Of a stretch of DNA of 64,000 nt, positions 18,008 through 27,837 are shown piece by piece; positions within the stretch are counted from its first letter, which is position 1; each line of letters starts with the position of its first letter. Under the pieces are notes generated by a model that ran no database searches, had not been told where the DNA came from, and saw only the letters and a program-made list of their open reading frames with translations. Made by a program: the position numbers and the translations under genes. The DNA comes from Hyphomicrobiales bacterium (GTDB lineage Bacteria > Pseudomonadota > Alphaproteobacteria > Rhizobiales > Rhizobiaceae), in assembly GCA_900468625.1 (NCBI GenBank), contig UBUL01000017.1, positions 1-64,000 on the forward strand, written 5' to 3'.

Positions 18008-18029
18008 GGGAAGGCATTGCTGCCTTCCC
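18008..18029 (-). terminator. Hairpin after rpsR
   Basis: A 9-bp perfect stem GGGAAGGCA (18008-18016) and TGCCTTCCC (18021-18029) with a TTGC loop. On the minus strand it is followed by TTCTCCCTTTC, a poor T tract. It likely attenuates read-through from rpsF-rpsR into DUF2232-rplI. Confidence 0.6.
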
Positions 18030-18054
18030 TTAATTCATTCTGCGTCGGACGCTA

Positions 18055-18303
18055 TTAGGCGACGACGTAGGGCAGCAGGCCGAGGAAACGGGCGCGCTTG
18101 ATCGCCTGGGCGAGTTCGCGCTGCTTCTTCTGGGAAACGGCCGTGATGCGGGACGGAACGATCTTGCCGCGCTCGGAAATGTAGCGCTGCAGGAGGCGAA
18201 CGTCCTTGTAGTCGATGCGCGGCGCATTGGCGCCCGAGAACGGGCAGGTCTTGCGGCGGCGATGGAACGGACGGCGGACCGGTGCAGAGGAAACTTCAGA
18301 CAT
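18055..18303 (-). CDS. rpsR: 30S ribosomal protein S18
   Basis: 82-residue S18. It contains the [19 protein letters not shown] and [18 protein letters not shown] motifs that bind 16S rRNA and pair with S6. The start ATG (MSEVSS) follows AGGAGATTTGAGA; two extra upstream codons in the frame are unlikely to be used. It lies 12 nt downstream of rpsF, in the standard order. Confidence 0.98.
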   Translation of the reverse strand: MSEVSSAPVRRPFHRRRKTCPFSGANAPRIDYKDVRLLQRYISERGKIVPSRITAVSQKKQRELAQAIKRARFLGLLPYVVA

Positions 18304-18315
18304 TCTCAAATCTCC

Positions 18316-18762
18316 TTATACGCGGTCTTCGCGCGGACGGCGTGGACGGTCTTCGCGGTCACCACGATCCGGGCGCGGACCACGGTCGCCGAAGCTGCGC
18401 TCCGGACGGTCGCCATCGCGGCGCGGACGGTCGTCACGGTCGCGCTTCTGCATCATGGCCGACGGGCCGTCTTCGTGCTTCTCGACAGCGATCGTCATGT
18501 AACGCAGGACGTCTTCGCTGATGCGCATCTGGCGTTCCATTTCCTGGATCGCCGCGGCCGGAGCATCGATGTCCATCAAAGCGTAGTGAGCCTTGCGGTT
18601 CTTCTTGATGCGGTAGGTGAGGGACTTGAGGCCCCAGTTTTCGATACGCCCGACTTTACCGCCGTTAGCTTCGATAACACCCTTGTACTGTTCTACGAGG
18701 GCGTCGACCTGCTGAGCGGAAATATCCTGCCGGGCAAGGAATACATGTTCGTAAAGAGCCAT
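18316..18762 (-). CDS. rpsF: 30S ribosomal protein S6
   Basis: S6 of 148 residues with the N-terminal [19 protein letters not shown] and central [17 protein letters not shown]. After about residue 105 comes a tail of about 43 residues almost wholly Arg, Asp, Pro and Gly ([17 protein letters not shown] and onward), which E. coli S6 replaces with a shorter acidic end. Head gene of the rpsF-rpsR-DUF2232-rplI operon. Confidence 0.97.
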   Translation of the reverse strand: MALYEHVFLARQDISAQQVDALVEQYKGVIEANGGKVGRIENWGLKSLTYRIKKNRKAHYALMDIDAPAAAIQEMERQMRISEDVLRYMTIAVEKHEDGPSAMMQKRDRDDRPRRDGDRPERSFGDRGPRPDRGDREDRPRRPREDRV

Positions 18763-19059
18763 GGATAACTTTGCCTTTCTTGCGTTAGTCTGAACCCGGT
18801 ATTCGGCGGCTAAGCCTCAACGACTGCTCCTGAGAGGGTTAGACCCAAGCAAGAAAAGCGTTTCCGAGACGGTCGAGAGCGGAGACACGGGAGGCTGGAA
18901 CGCTTCCGTTCCGATACGATTCCCCTCGCGGAAAACCGGCCCTCCGTTCAGCCACCAGCCAGAAGACCGGGTTGCGAACAGGGCGGCTTATACGGGTTTT
19001 TCCGCGAAAGGCAAGGGTAGGGGCGAAATTATGCCGTTTTGCCGGAGTGCTTTCCGGCC
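18763..19059. other. Leader/promoter region of the rpsF operon
   Basis: 297 bp between rpsF and the aldo/keto reductase stop. It contains a 6-bp hairpin with a tetraloop (GGAACG at 18897-18902 and CGTTCC at 18907-18912). Just before rpsF a CCG-rich segment (complement of 18795-18810) could be part of an S6:S18 autoregulatory leader. No gene is seen. Confidence 0.35.
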
Positions 19060-20103
19060 TCACATCGGCATCGGATACTTCCGGTGTACCTGTTCGATCT
19101 CGGCCAGGGCCTCCGCCGGCAGCGTCACATAAGCAGCGGCGATATCGGTTTCGAGCTGCGCCATCGTCGTCGCGCCGATGATGACGGAGGTCATGAAGGG
19201 TTTTGTGAGGCAGTAGGCGAGCGCCAGCTTGGACGGGTCGATGCCGTATTTGGCGGCGATTTCGAGATAGGCCTTGACCGGCGGCTCCTGCAGCGGCTGC
19301 AGGCGGCCGCCGATGTCTTGGTTGATCGAGCCGCGCGAGCCGGCCGGACGGGCGCCGCCGACATATTTGCCCGTGAGGATGCCGCCTGCGAGCGGCGAAT
19401 AGGCGAGCAGGCCGACGTCTTCGTGATGCGACAGCTCGGCCAGATCGAGGTCGAAATGCCGATAGAGCAGGTTGTATTCGTTCTGCGTGGTGGCGACGCG
19501 CGGCAAGTCCTTTTGTTCCGCGATTGTCAGATATTTCTGGATGCCCCAGGTCGTCTCGTTCGAAAGGCCGATGGCGCGGATCTTGCCCGCCTTTACCAGC
19601 CCGCCCATCGTCTCCAGGATCTCGGTGATCTCGGCGATCACCTTTTCACGATCCTGATTGAAGGGATTGTAGCGCCAGTTCTGGCGGAAGTGGAAATGGC
19701 CGCGGTTCGGCCAATGAACCTGATAGAGGTCGATATAGTCGGTCTTCAGCCGCTTCAGGCTGGCGTCGATCGCGGCCCGAATGTTGGCGGCATCCGCACC
19801 CTGTCCGCCGCGGAGATAGTCGCGGCCTGGGCCGGCGACCTTGGTGGCGAGCACGACATCCCTACGCTTGCCGGTCTTCTCGAACCAGGTGCCGATATAT
19901 TCTTCCGTGCGGCCCTGGGTTTCCGGCCCGACCGGCGTCGTCGGATACATTTCGGCGGTGTCGAAGAAATTGATACCCTTATGGACGGCATAATCCATCT
20001 GTTCATGGGCTTCGGCTTCGCTGTTCTGCGTGCCCCAGGTCATCGTGCCGAGGCAAATCTGCGAAACGGAAATATCGGTGCGGCCTAATCTCTTATATTT
20101 CAT
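19060..20103 (-). CDS. Aldo/keto reductase
   Basis: A 347-residue (beta/alpha)8 NADPH-dependent oxidoreductase close to E. coli Tas. It opens MKYKRLGRTDISVSQICLGT, has the catalytic Asp/Tyr segment NFFDTAEMYPTTPVGP and the Lys in VLATKVAGPG, and ends with an NADP-binding IIGATTMAQLETDIAA. Ten upstream codons of the frame are dropped because this ATG gives the family N-terminus. The substrate is unknown. It diverges from fabD. Confidence 0.92.
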   Translation of the reverse strand: MKYKRLGRTDISVSQICLGTMTWGTQNSEAEAHEQMDYAVHKGINFFDTAEMYPTTPVGPETQGRTEEYIGTWFEKTGKRRDVVLATKVAGPGRDYLRGGQGADAANIRAAIDASLKRLKTDYIDLYQVHWPNRGHFHFRQNWRYNPFNQDREKVIAEITEILETMGGLVKAGKIRAIGLSNETTWGIQKYLTIAEQKDLPRVATTQNEYNLLYRHFDLDLAELSHHEDVGLLAYSPLAGGILTGKYVGGARPAGSRGSINQDIGGRLQPLQEPPVKAYLEIAAKYGIDPSKLALAYCLTKPFMTSVIIGATTMAQLETDIAAAYVTLPAEALAEIEQVHRKYPMPM

Positions 20104-20297
20104 GGGAAAACCTTGGGGGTGGGAGAAGGTCAAAACGAATGAGGTTGCGCGAATTTAGGCCCGATCTGAGCAAGCGCAAGGAAAAAATCATTGCGTTTCG
20201 CAGGCGCAAAACCCTGTGACCGCGGGGCTTGCGCTATTGACTCCAGCGCAAACAATGTCATTGGGAAGCAAAACGACCTCCAAAAGGACGCTTTATA

Positions 20298-21242
20298 ATG
20301 ACTGTTGCTTTCACATTTCCCGGCCAGGGCAGCCAAGCTGTCGGCATGGGCAGGGACCTTGCCGACAATTTCGCTGAGGCGCGCGCCGTCTTCGATGAAG
20401 TCGATGAAGCGCTCGGTGAAAAGCTCTCCGATGTCATCTTCAATGGCCCGGAAGACAAGCTGACCCTGACGGCCAATGCACAGCCCGCGCTGATGGCCGT
20501 GTCGATGGCCGTCATCCGCGTGCTGCAGGCTCGCGGCTTCGATCTGAAAAGCAAGGTCGCCTATGTCGCCGGCCATTCGCTCGGAGAATATTCCGCGCTC
20601 TGTGCCGCCGGCACCTTCTCGCTGGCCGACACGGCGCGCCTGCTGCGCATCCGCGGCAATGCCATGCAGGCGGCAGTGCCCGTCGGCGTCGGTGCCATGG
20701 CTGCGATCATCGGGCTCGAACATGTCGATGTCGCCGCGGTTTGCGAAGAAGCATCTGTGCTTGGCGCCTGTCAGATCGCCAATGACAATGGCGGCGGTCA
20801 GATCGTCATTTCCGGCGAAAAGGCTCCGGTCGAAAAGGCAGCGGAACTTGCGACCGCCAAAGGCGCCAAGCGCGCCATCCTGCTGCCGGTTTCCGCGCCC
20901 TTCCATTCGGCGCTGATGGCGCCTGCCGCCGAAGCCATGCGCGAGGCGCTTGCCGGCGTTGCCAAGGTCAATCCGGTCGTGCCCGTCATCGCCAACGTCC
21001 GGGCCGCACCCGTCACGGATGCCGATGAGGTCGCCGGGCTGCTGGTCGAGCAGGTCACCGGTCAGGTGCGCTGGCGCGAGACGGTGGAATGGTTTGCTGC
21101 AAACAACGTAACGACATTGTATGAAATTGGCGCCGGCAAGGTGCTGACGGGTCTTGCCCGTCGTATCGACAAGTCGGTCAACGGCATCGCCGTCAACAAT
21201 GCTGCGGATATCGACACGGCGCTCGCCGCTTTGCTCGGCTGA
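20298..21242 (+). CDS. fabD: Malonyl-CoA:ACP transacylase
   Basis: Transfers malonyl groups from CoA to acyl carrier protein, supplying fatty-acid elongation. The 314-residue protein has FPGQGSQ at 7-13, the nucleophile Ser94 in GHSLGEYSA, and the catalytic His203 in PVSAPFHSALM. It starts the fabD-fabG-acpP-fabF cluster; fabG begins 25 nt after its stop. Confidence 0.98.
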   Translation: MTVAFTFPGQGSQAVGMGRDLADNFAEARAVFDEVDEALGEKLSDVIFNGPEDKLTLTANAQPALMAVSMAVIRVLQARGFDLKSKVAYVAGHSLGEYSALCAAGTFSLADTARLLRIRGNAMQAAVPVGVGAMAAIIGLEHVDVAAVCEEASVLGACQIANDNGGGQIVISGEKAPVEKAAELATAKGAKRAILLPVSAPFHSALMAPAAEAMREALAGVAKVNPVVPVIANVRAAPVTDADEVAGLLVEQVTGQVRWRETVEWFAANNVTTLYEIGAGKVLTGLARRIDKSVNGIAVNNAADIDTALAALLG

Positions 21243-21267
21243 CATATTCAAGGAACGAGGGACAAAC

Positions 21268-22005
21268 ATGCTTGATTTGACCGGCCGCAAGGCCCTGGTA
21301 ACCGGCGCATCCGGCGGCATCGGCGAAGAAATTGCCCGGCTCCTGCACAAGCAGGGCGCCATCGTCGGCCTGCACGGCACGCGCGTCGAAAAGCTGGAGA
21401 CGCTGGCGTCCGAACTCGGCGATCGCGTCAAGATCTTTCCGGCCAACCTATCGGATCGCGACGAGGTCAAGGCGCTCGGCGCCAAGGCCGAAGAAGAGCT
21501 CGGCGGCGTGGATATCCTCGTCAACAATGCCGGCATCACCAAGGACGGCCTCTTCGTGCGCATGAGCGACGAAGACTGGGATGCAGTGCTTGAAGTCAAT
21601 CTGACCGCCGTCTTCCGCCTGACGCGCGAACTGACCCATCCGATGATGCGCCGCCGCTATGGCCGCATCATCAACATCACCTCGGTCGTCGGCGTGACCG
21701 GCAATCCCGGCCAGGCGAACTACTGCGCCTCGAAGGCAGGCATGATCGGCTTTACGAAGTCGCTGGCGCAGGAAATCGCGACCCGCAACGTCACGGTCAA
21801 CTGCGTTGCCCCCGGTTTCATCGAAAGCGCCATGACGGGCAAGCTGAACGACAAGCAGAAGGAAGCCATCATGGGCGCCATTCCCATGAAGCGCATGGGC
21901 ACGGGAGCGGAAGTCGCCACCGCCGTCGCCTATCTCGCTTCCTCGGAGGCCAGCTACGTTACGGGTCAGACGATCCATGTCAACGGCGGCATGGCGATGA
22001 TCTAA
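21268..22005 (+). CDS. fabG: 3-oxoacyl-[ACP] reductase
   Basis: NADPH-dependent SDR that reduces beta-ketoacyl-ACP in fatty-acid elongation. The 245-residue protein has TGASGGIG at 12-19, NNAG at 86-89 and the catalytic Ser139, Tyr152 and Lys156 (YCASK). The ATG follows AAGGAACGAGG; the longer frame that starts within fabD is spurious. A small hairpin (22017-22038) lies just after the stop, so acpP probably has its own promoter in the 284-bp gap. Confidence 0.98.
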   Translation: MLDLTGRKALVTGASGGIGEEIARLLHKQGAIVGLHGTRVEKLETLASELGDRVKIFPANLSDRDEVKALGAKAEEELGGVDILVNNAGITKDGLFVRMSDEDWDAVLEVNLTAVFRLTRELTHPMMRRRYGRIINITSVVGVTGNPGQANYCASKAGMIGFTKSLAQEIATRNVTVNCVAPGFIESAMTGKLNDKQKEAIMGAIPMKRMGTGAEVATAVAYLASSEASYVTGQTIHVNGGMAMI

Positions 22006-22289
22006 AGGAATTGCCGTTGGAGGGAACTTTACCTCCAATAGCATGTTGAGCAACTCGGAGCCGGCTATTTTCTGGCTTTGCGACGGACGTAAACCGTGTT
22101 AAGCGGGCCATGACTGTGAACAGTCGTCCGGAAAATGCAGAAGGACCGGGCCTTATTCAGGGCGCTGGATCGGATCTCAATGCCGGGTTGAACGGGTTTG
22201 CCAGCGGCGTCGGAACAGATGCTGCAGGTTTGAATAGGTAGGGATGTCACAGGGCATTCTGATCAGGATATAAGGTCGAGGAAACCGAC

Positions 22290-22526
22290 ATGAGCGATAT
22301 CGCAGAACGCGTAAAGAAAATTGTTGTTGATCATCTTGGCGTTGACGCCGACAAGGTTGTTGAAAGCGCAAGCTTTATCGACGATCTGGGTGCGGACTCG
22401 CTCGACACCGTCGAATTGGTCATGGCTTTTGAAGAAGAATTCGGCGTTGAAATCCCGGACGACGCTGCAGACTCGATCCTGACGGTCGGCGACGCGGTAA
22501 AGTTCATTGAGAAGGCCCAGGCCTAA
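22290..22526 (+). CDS. acpP: Acyl carrier protein
   Basis: 78-residue acidic carrier whose Ser37 in [19 protein letters not shown] receives the 4'-phosphopantetheine arm. It delivers acyl chains to FabD/G/F and to lipid A and phospholipid synthesis. A 284-bp upstream gap and a hairpin after the stop suggest separate, strong transcription. Confidence 0.99.
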   Translation: MSDIAERVKKIVVDHLGVDADKVVESASFIDDLGADSLDTVELVMAFEEEFGVEIPDDAADSILTVGDAVKFIEKAQA

Positions 22527-22545
22527 TCTTTTGCGCTTTTTGAAG

Positions 22546-22567
22546 GGGCGGGCTGAAGAGTCCGCCC
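22546..22567 (+). terminator. Terminator-like hairpin after acpP
   Basis: GGGCGGGCT pairs with AGTCCGCCC (one G-U) around a GAAG loop, then TATTTCG. The stem is strong and the T tract weak, so it probably terminates partially before fabF. Confidence 0.6.
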
Positions 22568-22640
22568 TATTTCGTCCGGCTAAGCCGGCCTAAGCATGTT
22601 TATACGCATATCATCATAAAAAGACGGGGGTCTGCGGGCG

Positions 22641-23903
22641 ATGAGACGTGTCGTTATCACGGGTACCGGCATGGTATCACCTTTGGGCTGTGGCACCGAG
22701 GTGTCCTGGACGCGCTTGCTCGCCGGGCGCAATGGCGCGCGCCTCGTGACCGAATTCGAAGTCGAAGATCTGCCGGCAAAGATTGCCTGCCGCATTCCTG
22801 TCGGAGACGGCACCGACGGCACATTCAACGCAGACGATTGGATGGAGCCGAAGGAGCAGCGCAAGGTCGATCCTTTCATCATCTATGGCATGGCGGCCGC
22901 CGATATGGCATTGGCCGACGCCCATTGGCACCCCGAAACGGATGAAGACCAGATCGCCACGGGCGTCATGATCGGCTCCGGTATCGGTGGCCTCGAAGGC
23001 ATCGTCGAGGCCGGATATACGCTGCGCGACAAGGGTCCGCGCCGCATCTCGCCATTCTTCATTCCCGGACGCCTCATCAATCTCGTTTCCGGTCAGGTCT
23101 CGATCCGCCACAAGCTGCGCGGCCCGAACCATGCCGTCGTCACGGCATGCTCGACCGGCGCACACGCCATCGGCGATGCGGCCCGCCTGATCATGCTCGG
23201 CGATGCCGATGTCATGGTCGCCGGCGGCGCGGAAGCTCCGGTCTGCCGCATCTCGCTTGCGGGCTTTGCCGCCTGCAAGGCGCTGTCGACAGACTTCAAC
23301 GATACTCCCGAGAAGGCTTCGCGCCCCTACGATCGCGACCGTGACGGCTTCGTCATGGGCGAGGGGGCCGGCGTCGTCGTTCTGGAAGAGCTGGAACACG
23401 CCAAGGCACGCGGCGCCAAGATCTACGCCGAAGTTGTGGGATACGGACTTTCCGGCGATGCCCACCACATCACCGCCCCCTCCGAGGATGGCGAAGGCGC
23501 TTTCCGTTGCATGACCTCAGCGCTGAAGCGCGCTGGGCTGACCCCGGCTGACGTCGATTACATCAATGCCCATGGCACCTCGACCATGGCCGACACGATC
23601 GAGCTCGGCGCCGTCGAGCGGCTGGTCGGCAATGCCGCATCGAAGATTTCGATGTCGTCCACCAAGTCCGCAACCGGCCATTTGCTCGGCGCTGCCGGTG
23701 CGATCGAGGCGATCTTCGCCACGCTCGCCATTCGCGACAATATTGCCCCGCCGACGCTCAATCTGGACAATCCGGAGCGTGAGACCACCATCGATCTCGT
23801 GCCGCACAAGGCCCGCAAGCGGGAAATCAATGTCGCGCTGTCCAACTCTTTTGGATTCGGCGGCACGAACGCATCGCTTGTCCTGCGTCGCTATGAGGCT
23901 TAA
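22641..23903 (+). CDS. fabF: Beta-ketoacyl-ACP synthase II
   Basis: Condensing enzyme of fatty-acid elongation (KASII). The 420-residue thiolase-fold protein has the acyl-accepting Cys170 (TACSTGAH), catalytic His311 (NAHGTSTMADTIE), Lys342 and His347 (KSATGHLLGAAG), and the C-terminal SFGFGGTN loop. It follows acpP, and mltG comes next. A 6-bp hairpin (AGAGTG 23928 / CACTCT 23942) follows the stop. Confidence 0.98.
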   Translation: MRRVVITGTGMVSPLGCGTEVSWTRLLAGRNGARLVTEFEVEDLPAKIACRIPVGDGTDGTFNADDWMEPKEQRKVDPFIIYGMAAADMALADAHWHPETDEDQIATGVMIGSGIGGLEGIVEAGYTLRDKGPRRISPFFIPGRLINLVSGQVSIRHKLRGPNHAVVTACSTGAHAIGDAARLIMLGDADVMVAGGAEAPVCRISLAGFAACKALSTDFNDTPEKASRPYDRDRDGFVMGEGAGVVVLEELEHAKARGAKIYAEVVGYGLSGDAHHITAPSEDGEGAFRCMTSALKRAGLTPADVDYINAHGTSTMADTIELGAVERLVGNAASKISMSSTKSATGHLLGAAGAIEAIFATLAIRDNIAPPTLNLDNPERETTIDLVPHKARKREINVALSNSFGFGGTNASLVLRRYEA

Positions 23904-24114
23904 TAACGGCGCGTAACCGTCGAGGCGAGAGTGTCTTTTCGCACTCTTGCCCACGTTCCTGATTATTGCCGCGCGTCATGCCTCTCAGGAACGCAGTGCG
24001 GCAATGCCTGATCGGTCGAAGTCGGAGCCCGGGTTCCGCCTTATCTCCTGAACCTGTTTTTTGCCGCATTGCTTGGCCAAAGAGCAGGCAATCAAAAGAA
24101 GGAAGGGATTGCCG

Positions 24115-25329
24115 GTGAGCGATACGAACCAGAGCAACGGAGCTCCGAACGGGCAGAAGGGGCCGATCATCCCGAAATCGGCCAATGAAGCCCTGCGTCC
24201 GGAGCGCGTTCCGGATCCGCCGAAGCGCTCGCGCAAGGCCCGCAGCCAGATGGTCATCTTCCTGAACTTCCTGATGACCCTGGCGGTCTTTGTTGCCGTT
24301 GCCGCGATCGCTGGCGTCTATTATGCGTTTTCGATCTATCAGGGGCCGGGTCCGCTGACGACCAATACGAATTTCATCGTCCGCAACGGCGCCGGTCTCG
24401 GCGAAATCGCCAATCGCCTCGAATCCAACAACATCATCACCGACCAGCGCATCTTCCGCTGGCTGACGGCCACCTATCTGCACGACGGTGAAACCCTCAG
24501 GGCCGGCGAATATGAGATCAAGGCCGGCGCTTCCATGAAGGATATCATGGAGCTGCTGAAATCGGGCAAGTCGATCCTTTATTCGGTCACTCTGCCGGAA
24601 GGGCTGACCGTTCGGCAGATATTTAACAAGCTTCAGGCCGATACCGTGCTCGAAGGCGATCTGCCGTCGGCGCTGCCGGCGGAAGGCAGCCTGCGGCCGG
24701 ACACCTACAAGTTCACGCGCGGCACCAAACGCACGGAAATCATTCAGCAGATGGCGGCAGCGCAGACGAAGCTGGTCGATCAGATCTGGGAAAAGCGCGA
24801 CGCGAGCGTGCAACTGGCAAACAAGCAGGATTTCATCACCCTGGCCTCCATCGTGGAGAAGGAGACCGGCCTTGGGGACGAGCGCGCTCATGTCGCTTCC
24901 GTCTTCCTCAACCGTCTCTCCAAGGGCATGCGCCTGCAGTCGGATCCGACGGTCATCTACGGCCTGTTCGGCGGCGAGGGAAAGCCATCCGATCGTCCGA
25001 TCTTTCAGTCCGATCTGAAGAAGGAAACGCCGTACAATACCTATATCATCAAGGGCCTGCCGCCGTCGCCGATAGCAAATCCGGGCAAGGATGCCCTGGA
25101 GGCGGTCGCCAATCCCTGGAAGACCCAGGATCTCTATTTCGTGGCTGACGGTACCGGTGGCCACGTCTTTGCCGCAACGCTGGATGAACACAATGCCAAT
25201 GTCAGGCGCTGGCGCAAACTGGTTGCCGAGAAGGGCGAGGATCCGAGCGCAATCGCAGTGGACGGTCAGCCCGACGATGCTGCCGTAAATGCCGGCTCGG
25301 GTACCCAGCAGAAGAAGAAGACCAACTGA
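24115..25329 (+). CDS. mltG: Endolytic murein transglycosylase MltG
   Basis: Membrane-bound lytic transglycosylase that cuts nascent glycan strands and sets their length. The 404-residue protein has a disordered basic N-terminus, one membrane helix (about residues 47-66), a LysM-like region and the YceG domain with the catalytic Glu in ASIVEKETG. The start is GTG at 24115, 7 nt after AAGGAAGGG; an in-frame ATG 18 codons upstream has no ribosome-binding site. Its place after fabF is typical of rhizobia. Confidence 0.95.
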   Translation: MSDTNQSNGAPNGQKGPIIPKSANEALRPERVPDPPKRSRKARSQMVIFLNFLMTLAVFVAVAAIAGVYYAFSIYQGPGPLTTNTNFIVRNGAGLGEIANRLESNNIITDQRIFRWLTATYLHDGETLRAGEYEIKAGASMKDIMELLKSGKSILYSVTLPEGLTVRQIFNKLQADTVLEGDLPSALPAEGSLRPDTYKFTRGTKRTEIIQQMAAAQTKLVDQIWEKRDASVQLANKQDFITLASIVEKETGLGDERAHVASVFLNRLSKGMRLQSDPTVIYGLFGGEGKPSDRPIFQSDLKKETPYNTYIIKGLPPSPIANPGKDALEAVANPWKTQDLYFVADGTGGHVFAATLDEHNANVRRWRKLVAEKGEDPSAIAVDGQPDDAAVNAGSGTQQKKKTN

Positions 25330-25436
25330 CCTTTGTTGCGTCGTGGCTTGATACGAGAGCGCGATGCGGATTCACTTTACATTGATCCATAATCCGAAGA
25401 CTTTCGGCTGACTGGGGATAGATATCGGAGGCTTGC

Positions 25437-26324
25437 ATGGCATTGCAGTCCATGACCGGCTTTGCCCGGCGTGAAGGAACGAGCGGTCGCGGCCGTTGGG
25501 CATGGGAACTGCGCTCGGTGAACGGCAAGGGGCTGGATATCCGCCTGCGCCTGCCGCCGGGCCTGGAGCGCCTCGAAGCCGACGTCCGCAAGTCGATTGC
25601 GGATCGGCTTGCACGCGGTAACCTGCAAGTCAGCCTGTCGCTGTCCGTCGAAGAGAGCCGCGTCGAGGTGGTCGTGAACCAGGATGCGCTGGCGGCGGTC
25701 CTGGCGCTGCGTGATCGGCTCGCAGGCATCGTCGATCCGGCGCCGTTGAAGCTGGAGAGCCTGATGGCCGTGCGCGGTCTGGTGGAGTTCAAGGAGACCG
25801 AGGAGGATGAAGAGGCGGTTGCCGCGCGCGATGCCGACATCATGGCCGGCCTTGAGACTGCACTCGGCGATCTCCGGGACATGCGCCGGCAGGAAGGCGA
25901 TGCACTTGGCAAGATCCTGCTCGGTCACGTCGCGACGATCGAGGCGCTGACATCAACGGTCGAGCGCGATCCCTCCCGTTCGCCGCAGGAAATTGCTGCG
26001 AGGCTCGCAACGCAGGTTTCAATGCTTCTCGACGGTTCATCGGGCCTCGATCGTGACCGGCTGCATGTCGAAGCCGCTCTGCTTGCCACCAAGGCGGATC
26101 TGCGCGAAGAGATCGATCGCCTGAAAGCGCATGTGGCGGCCGCGCGCGATCTCATGTCCAAGGGCGGACCTGTCGGCCGCAAGCTCGATTTCCTTGCACA
26201 GGAATTTAACCGGGAATCGAATACTATCTGTTCCAAGTCGAACGCGGCGGCCGTGACCGCCGCCGGCATCGAGTTGAAGGTGGTAATCGACCAGTTCCGC
26301 GAACAGGTCCAGAATTTGGAGTAG
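25437..26324 (+). CDS. YicC family endoribonuclease-like protein
   Basis: 295-residue YicC/YloC protein with the conserved start MALQSMTGFAR and the C-terminal FLAQEFNRESNTICSKSN signature. E. coli YicC is an endoribonuclease. The ATG has GGAGG at ideal spacing. gmk follows 3 nt after the stop, the common yicC-gmk pair, so the two are one transcription unit. Confidence 0.95.
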   Translation: MALQSMTGFARREGTSGRGRWAWELRSVNGKGLDIRLRLPPGLERLEADVRKSIADRLARGNLQVSLSLSVEESRVEVVVNQDALAAVLALRDRLAGIVDPAPLKLESLMAVRGLVEFKETEEDEEAVAARDADIMAGLETALGDLRDMRRQEGDALGKILLGHVATIEALTSTVERDPSRSPQEIAARLATQVSMLLDGSSGLDRDRLHVEAALLATKADLREEIDRLKAHVAAARDLMSKGGPVGRKLDFLAQEFNRESNTICSKSNAAAVTAAGIELKVVIDQFREQVQNLE

Positions 26325-26327
26325 GCC

Positions 26328-26990
26328 ATGAAGCCGGCGACATCCACATCCATTCCGATCGCCCGCCGAGGGCTGATGCTTGCCATTTCCTCGCCGTCGG
26401 GCGCCGGCAAATCGACGATCGCCAGGACGTTGCTTGATAAGGACAAGCAGGTCAGCCTGTCCGTCAGCGTCACGACCCGGCAGCGCCGCCCGAGCGAGAT
26501 CGAAGGTGTGCACTATCATTTCGTATCGCAGCGCGAGTTCGAGCGCCTGCGTGATTCCGACTCGCTGCTCGAATGGGCCGAGGTGCACGGCAATTTTTAT
26601 GGTACGCCGCGCGAACCGGTGGAAACGGCAATGGCCGAAGGCCGCGACATGCTCTTCGATATCGATTGGCAAGGCGCCCAGCAGCTTCAGGAGAAGATGC
26701 CCGCCGATGTCGTCTCCATTTTCGTGCTGCCGCCGACGATGACCGAGCTGCAATCGCGCCTGCATCGCCGCGCCGAGGATTCCGAAGAGGTGATCGCCAT
26801 GCGTCTCGCCAATTCGCGGGCCGAAATCGCTCACTGGCGCGAATATGACTATGTCATCGTTAATGACGACCTGAATGTCGCCTTCGATGCCGTCCAGTCG
26901 ATCGTCAAGGCCGAGCGCCTGCGCCGCGATCGGCGGCACGGCATGTTCGATTTCGTTCGGGACTTGCTGGAAGAGACTCCGAAGCTCTGA
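26328..26990 (+). CDS. gmk: Guanylate kinase
   Basis: Phosphorylates GMP to GDP. The 220-residue protein has the P-loop PSGAGKST at 23-30, the GMP-binding [21 protein letters not shown], and [12 protein letters not shown]. The N-terminus is about 15 residues longer than in E. coli, as in other rhizobia. It ends 19 bp from the convergent rsmA; a small CGGGC/GCCCG hairpin (26994-27008) fills the gap. Confidence 0.97.
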   Translation: MKPATSTSIPIARRGLMLAISSPSGAGKSTIARTLLDKDKQVSLSVSVTTRQRRPSEIEGVHYHFVSQREFERLRDSDSLLEWAEVHGNFYGTPREPVETAMAEGRDMLFDIDWQGAQQLQEKMPADVVSIFVLPPTMTELQSRLHRRAEDSEEVIAMRLANSRAEIAHWREYDYVIVNDDLNVAFDAVQSIVKAERLRRDRRHGMFDFVRDLLEETPKL

Positions 26991-27009
26991 TTGCGGGCTT
27001 TCGGCCCGA

Positions 27010-27837
27010 TCAAAGACAATTCGCCAGCCGGCAGAATTCTTCCACCGAAAGCGTTTCGGCGCGGCGCTGTGGGTCGATATCGGCCTTCAGCAGCAGCGCC
27101 TCGCCACCGAGTGGCTTCAAGCTCTGCCGCAACATCTTGCGGCGCTGGCCGAAGGCTGCCTGCGTCACCTTCTCCAGCTTGTCGACTGCACAGGGAATGG
27201 GGTTTTCCTTCGGCGTCAGATGCACCACCGTCGAAGTGACCTTTGGCGGCGGCGTGAATGCCTGTGGCGGTACGTCGAAGGCCATGCGGGCCTCGGTCCG
27301 CCAGCCGCAAAGCACGCCAAGGCGGCCATAATGATCGTCACCTTCCTGCGCCACGATCCGCTGGCCGACTTCTTTCTGGAACATCAAGGTGAGAGATTGC
27401 CAGAAGGGCGGCCAGTGCGCCGGCAGGAGCCAGTTGACCAGAAGCTGCGTCCCGACATTGTAAGGCAGGTTGGCGATGATCTTGACCGGCCCTTGCGGGG
27501 CAAGGGTGGCAAAATCGGTCTTCAGTGCATCGCCATCGATCACTTCAAGCCGCCCGGGATAGTGACCGGCGATTTCGGCCAGCGCCGGCAGACAGCGTGC
27601 ATCGCGTTCGACCGCGATGACTTTGGCTGCACCGAGCGCCAGGATCGCCCGCGTCAGACCGCCAGGCCCAGGCCCCACCTCGAAGACGGTGACACCCTCG
27701 AGCGATCCGGCCGTGCGCGCGACCTTCTGCGTCAGATTGAGATCGAGAAGAAAGTTCTGGCCTAGCGCCTTGCGCGCATCGAGGCGATGGCGCTGGATAA
27801 TATCGCGGAGAGGCGGCAGGCCGTCTAGTGCAGCCAT
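27010..27837 (-). CDS. rsmA: 16S rRNA dimethyladenosine transferase
   Basis: KsgA/RsmA, which dimethylates A1518 and A1519 (E. coli numbering) during 30S maturation. The 275-residue protein has QNFLLD at about 27-32, the SAM motif [10 protein letters not shown] at about 53-62 and the catalytic NLPYN at 123-127. Its ATG overlaps the pdxA stop by one base (TGATG), so translation is coupled. Last gene of the lptD-surA-pdxA-rsmA run. Confidence 0.97.
   Translation of the reverse strand: MAALDGLPPLRDIIQRHRLDARKALGQNFLLDLNLTQKVARTAGSLEGVTVFEVGPGPGGLTRAILALGAAKVIAVERDARCLPALAEIAGHYPGRLEVIDGDALKTDFATLAPQGPVKIIANLPYNVGTQLLVNWLLPAHWPPFWQSLTLMFQKEVGQRIVAQEGDDHYGRLGVLCGWRTEARMAFDVPPQAFTPPPKVTSTVVHLTPKENPIPCAVDKLEKVTQAAFGQRRKMLRQSLKPLGGEALLLKADIDPQRRAETLSVEEFCRLANCL

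Noticed and set aside
18763..18840. S6:S18-binding autoregulatory leader before rpsF
   Set aside because: CCG-rich bases are present, but I could not fold the full motif with confidence; a covariance-model scan would decide.
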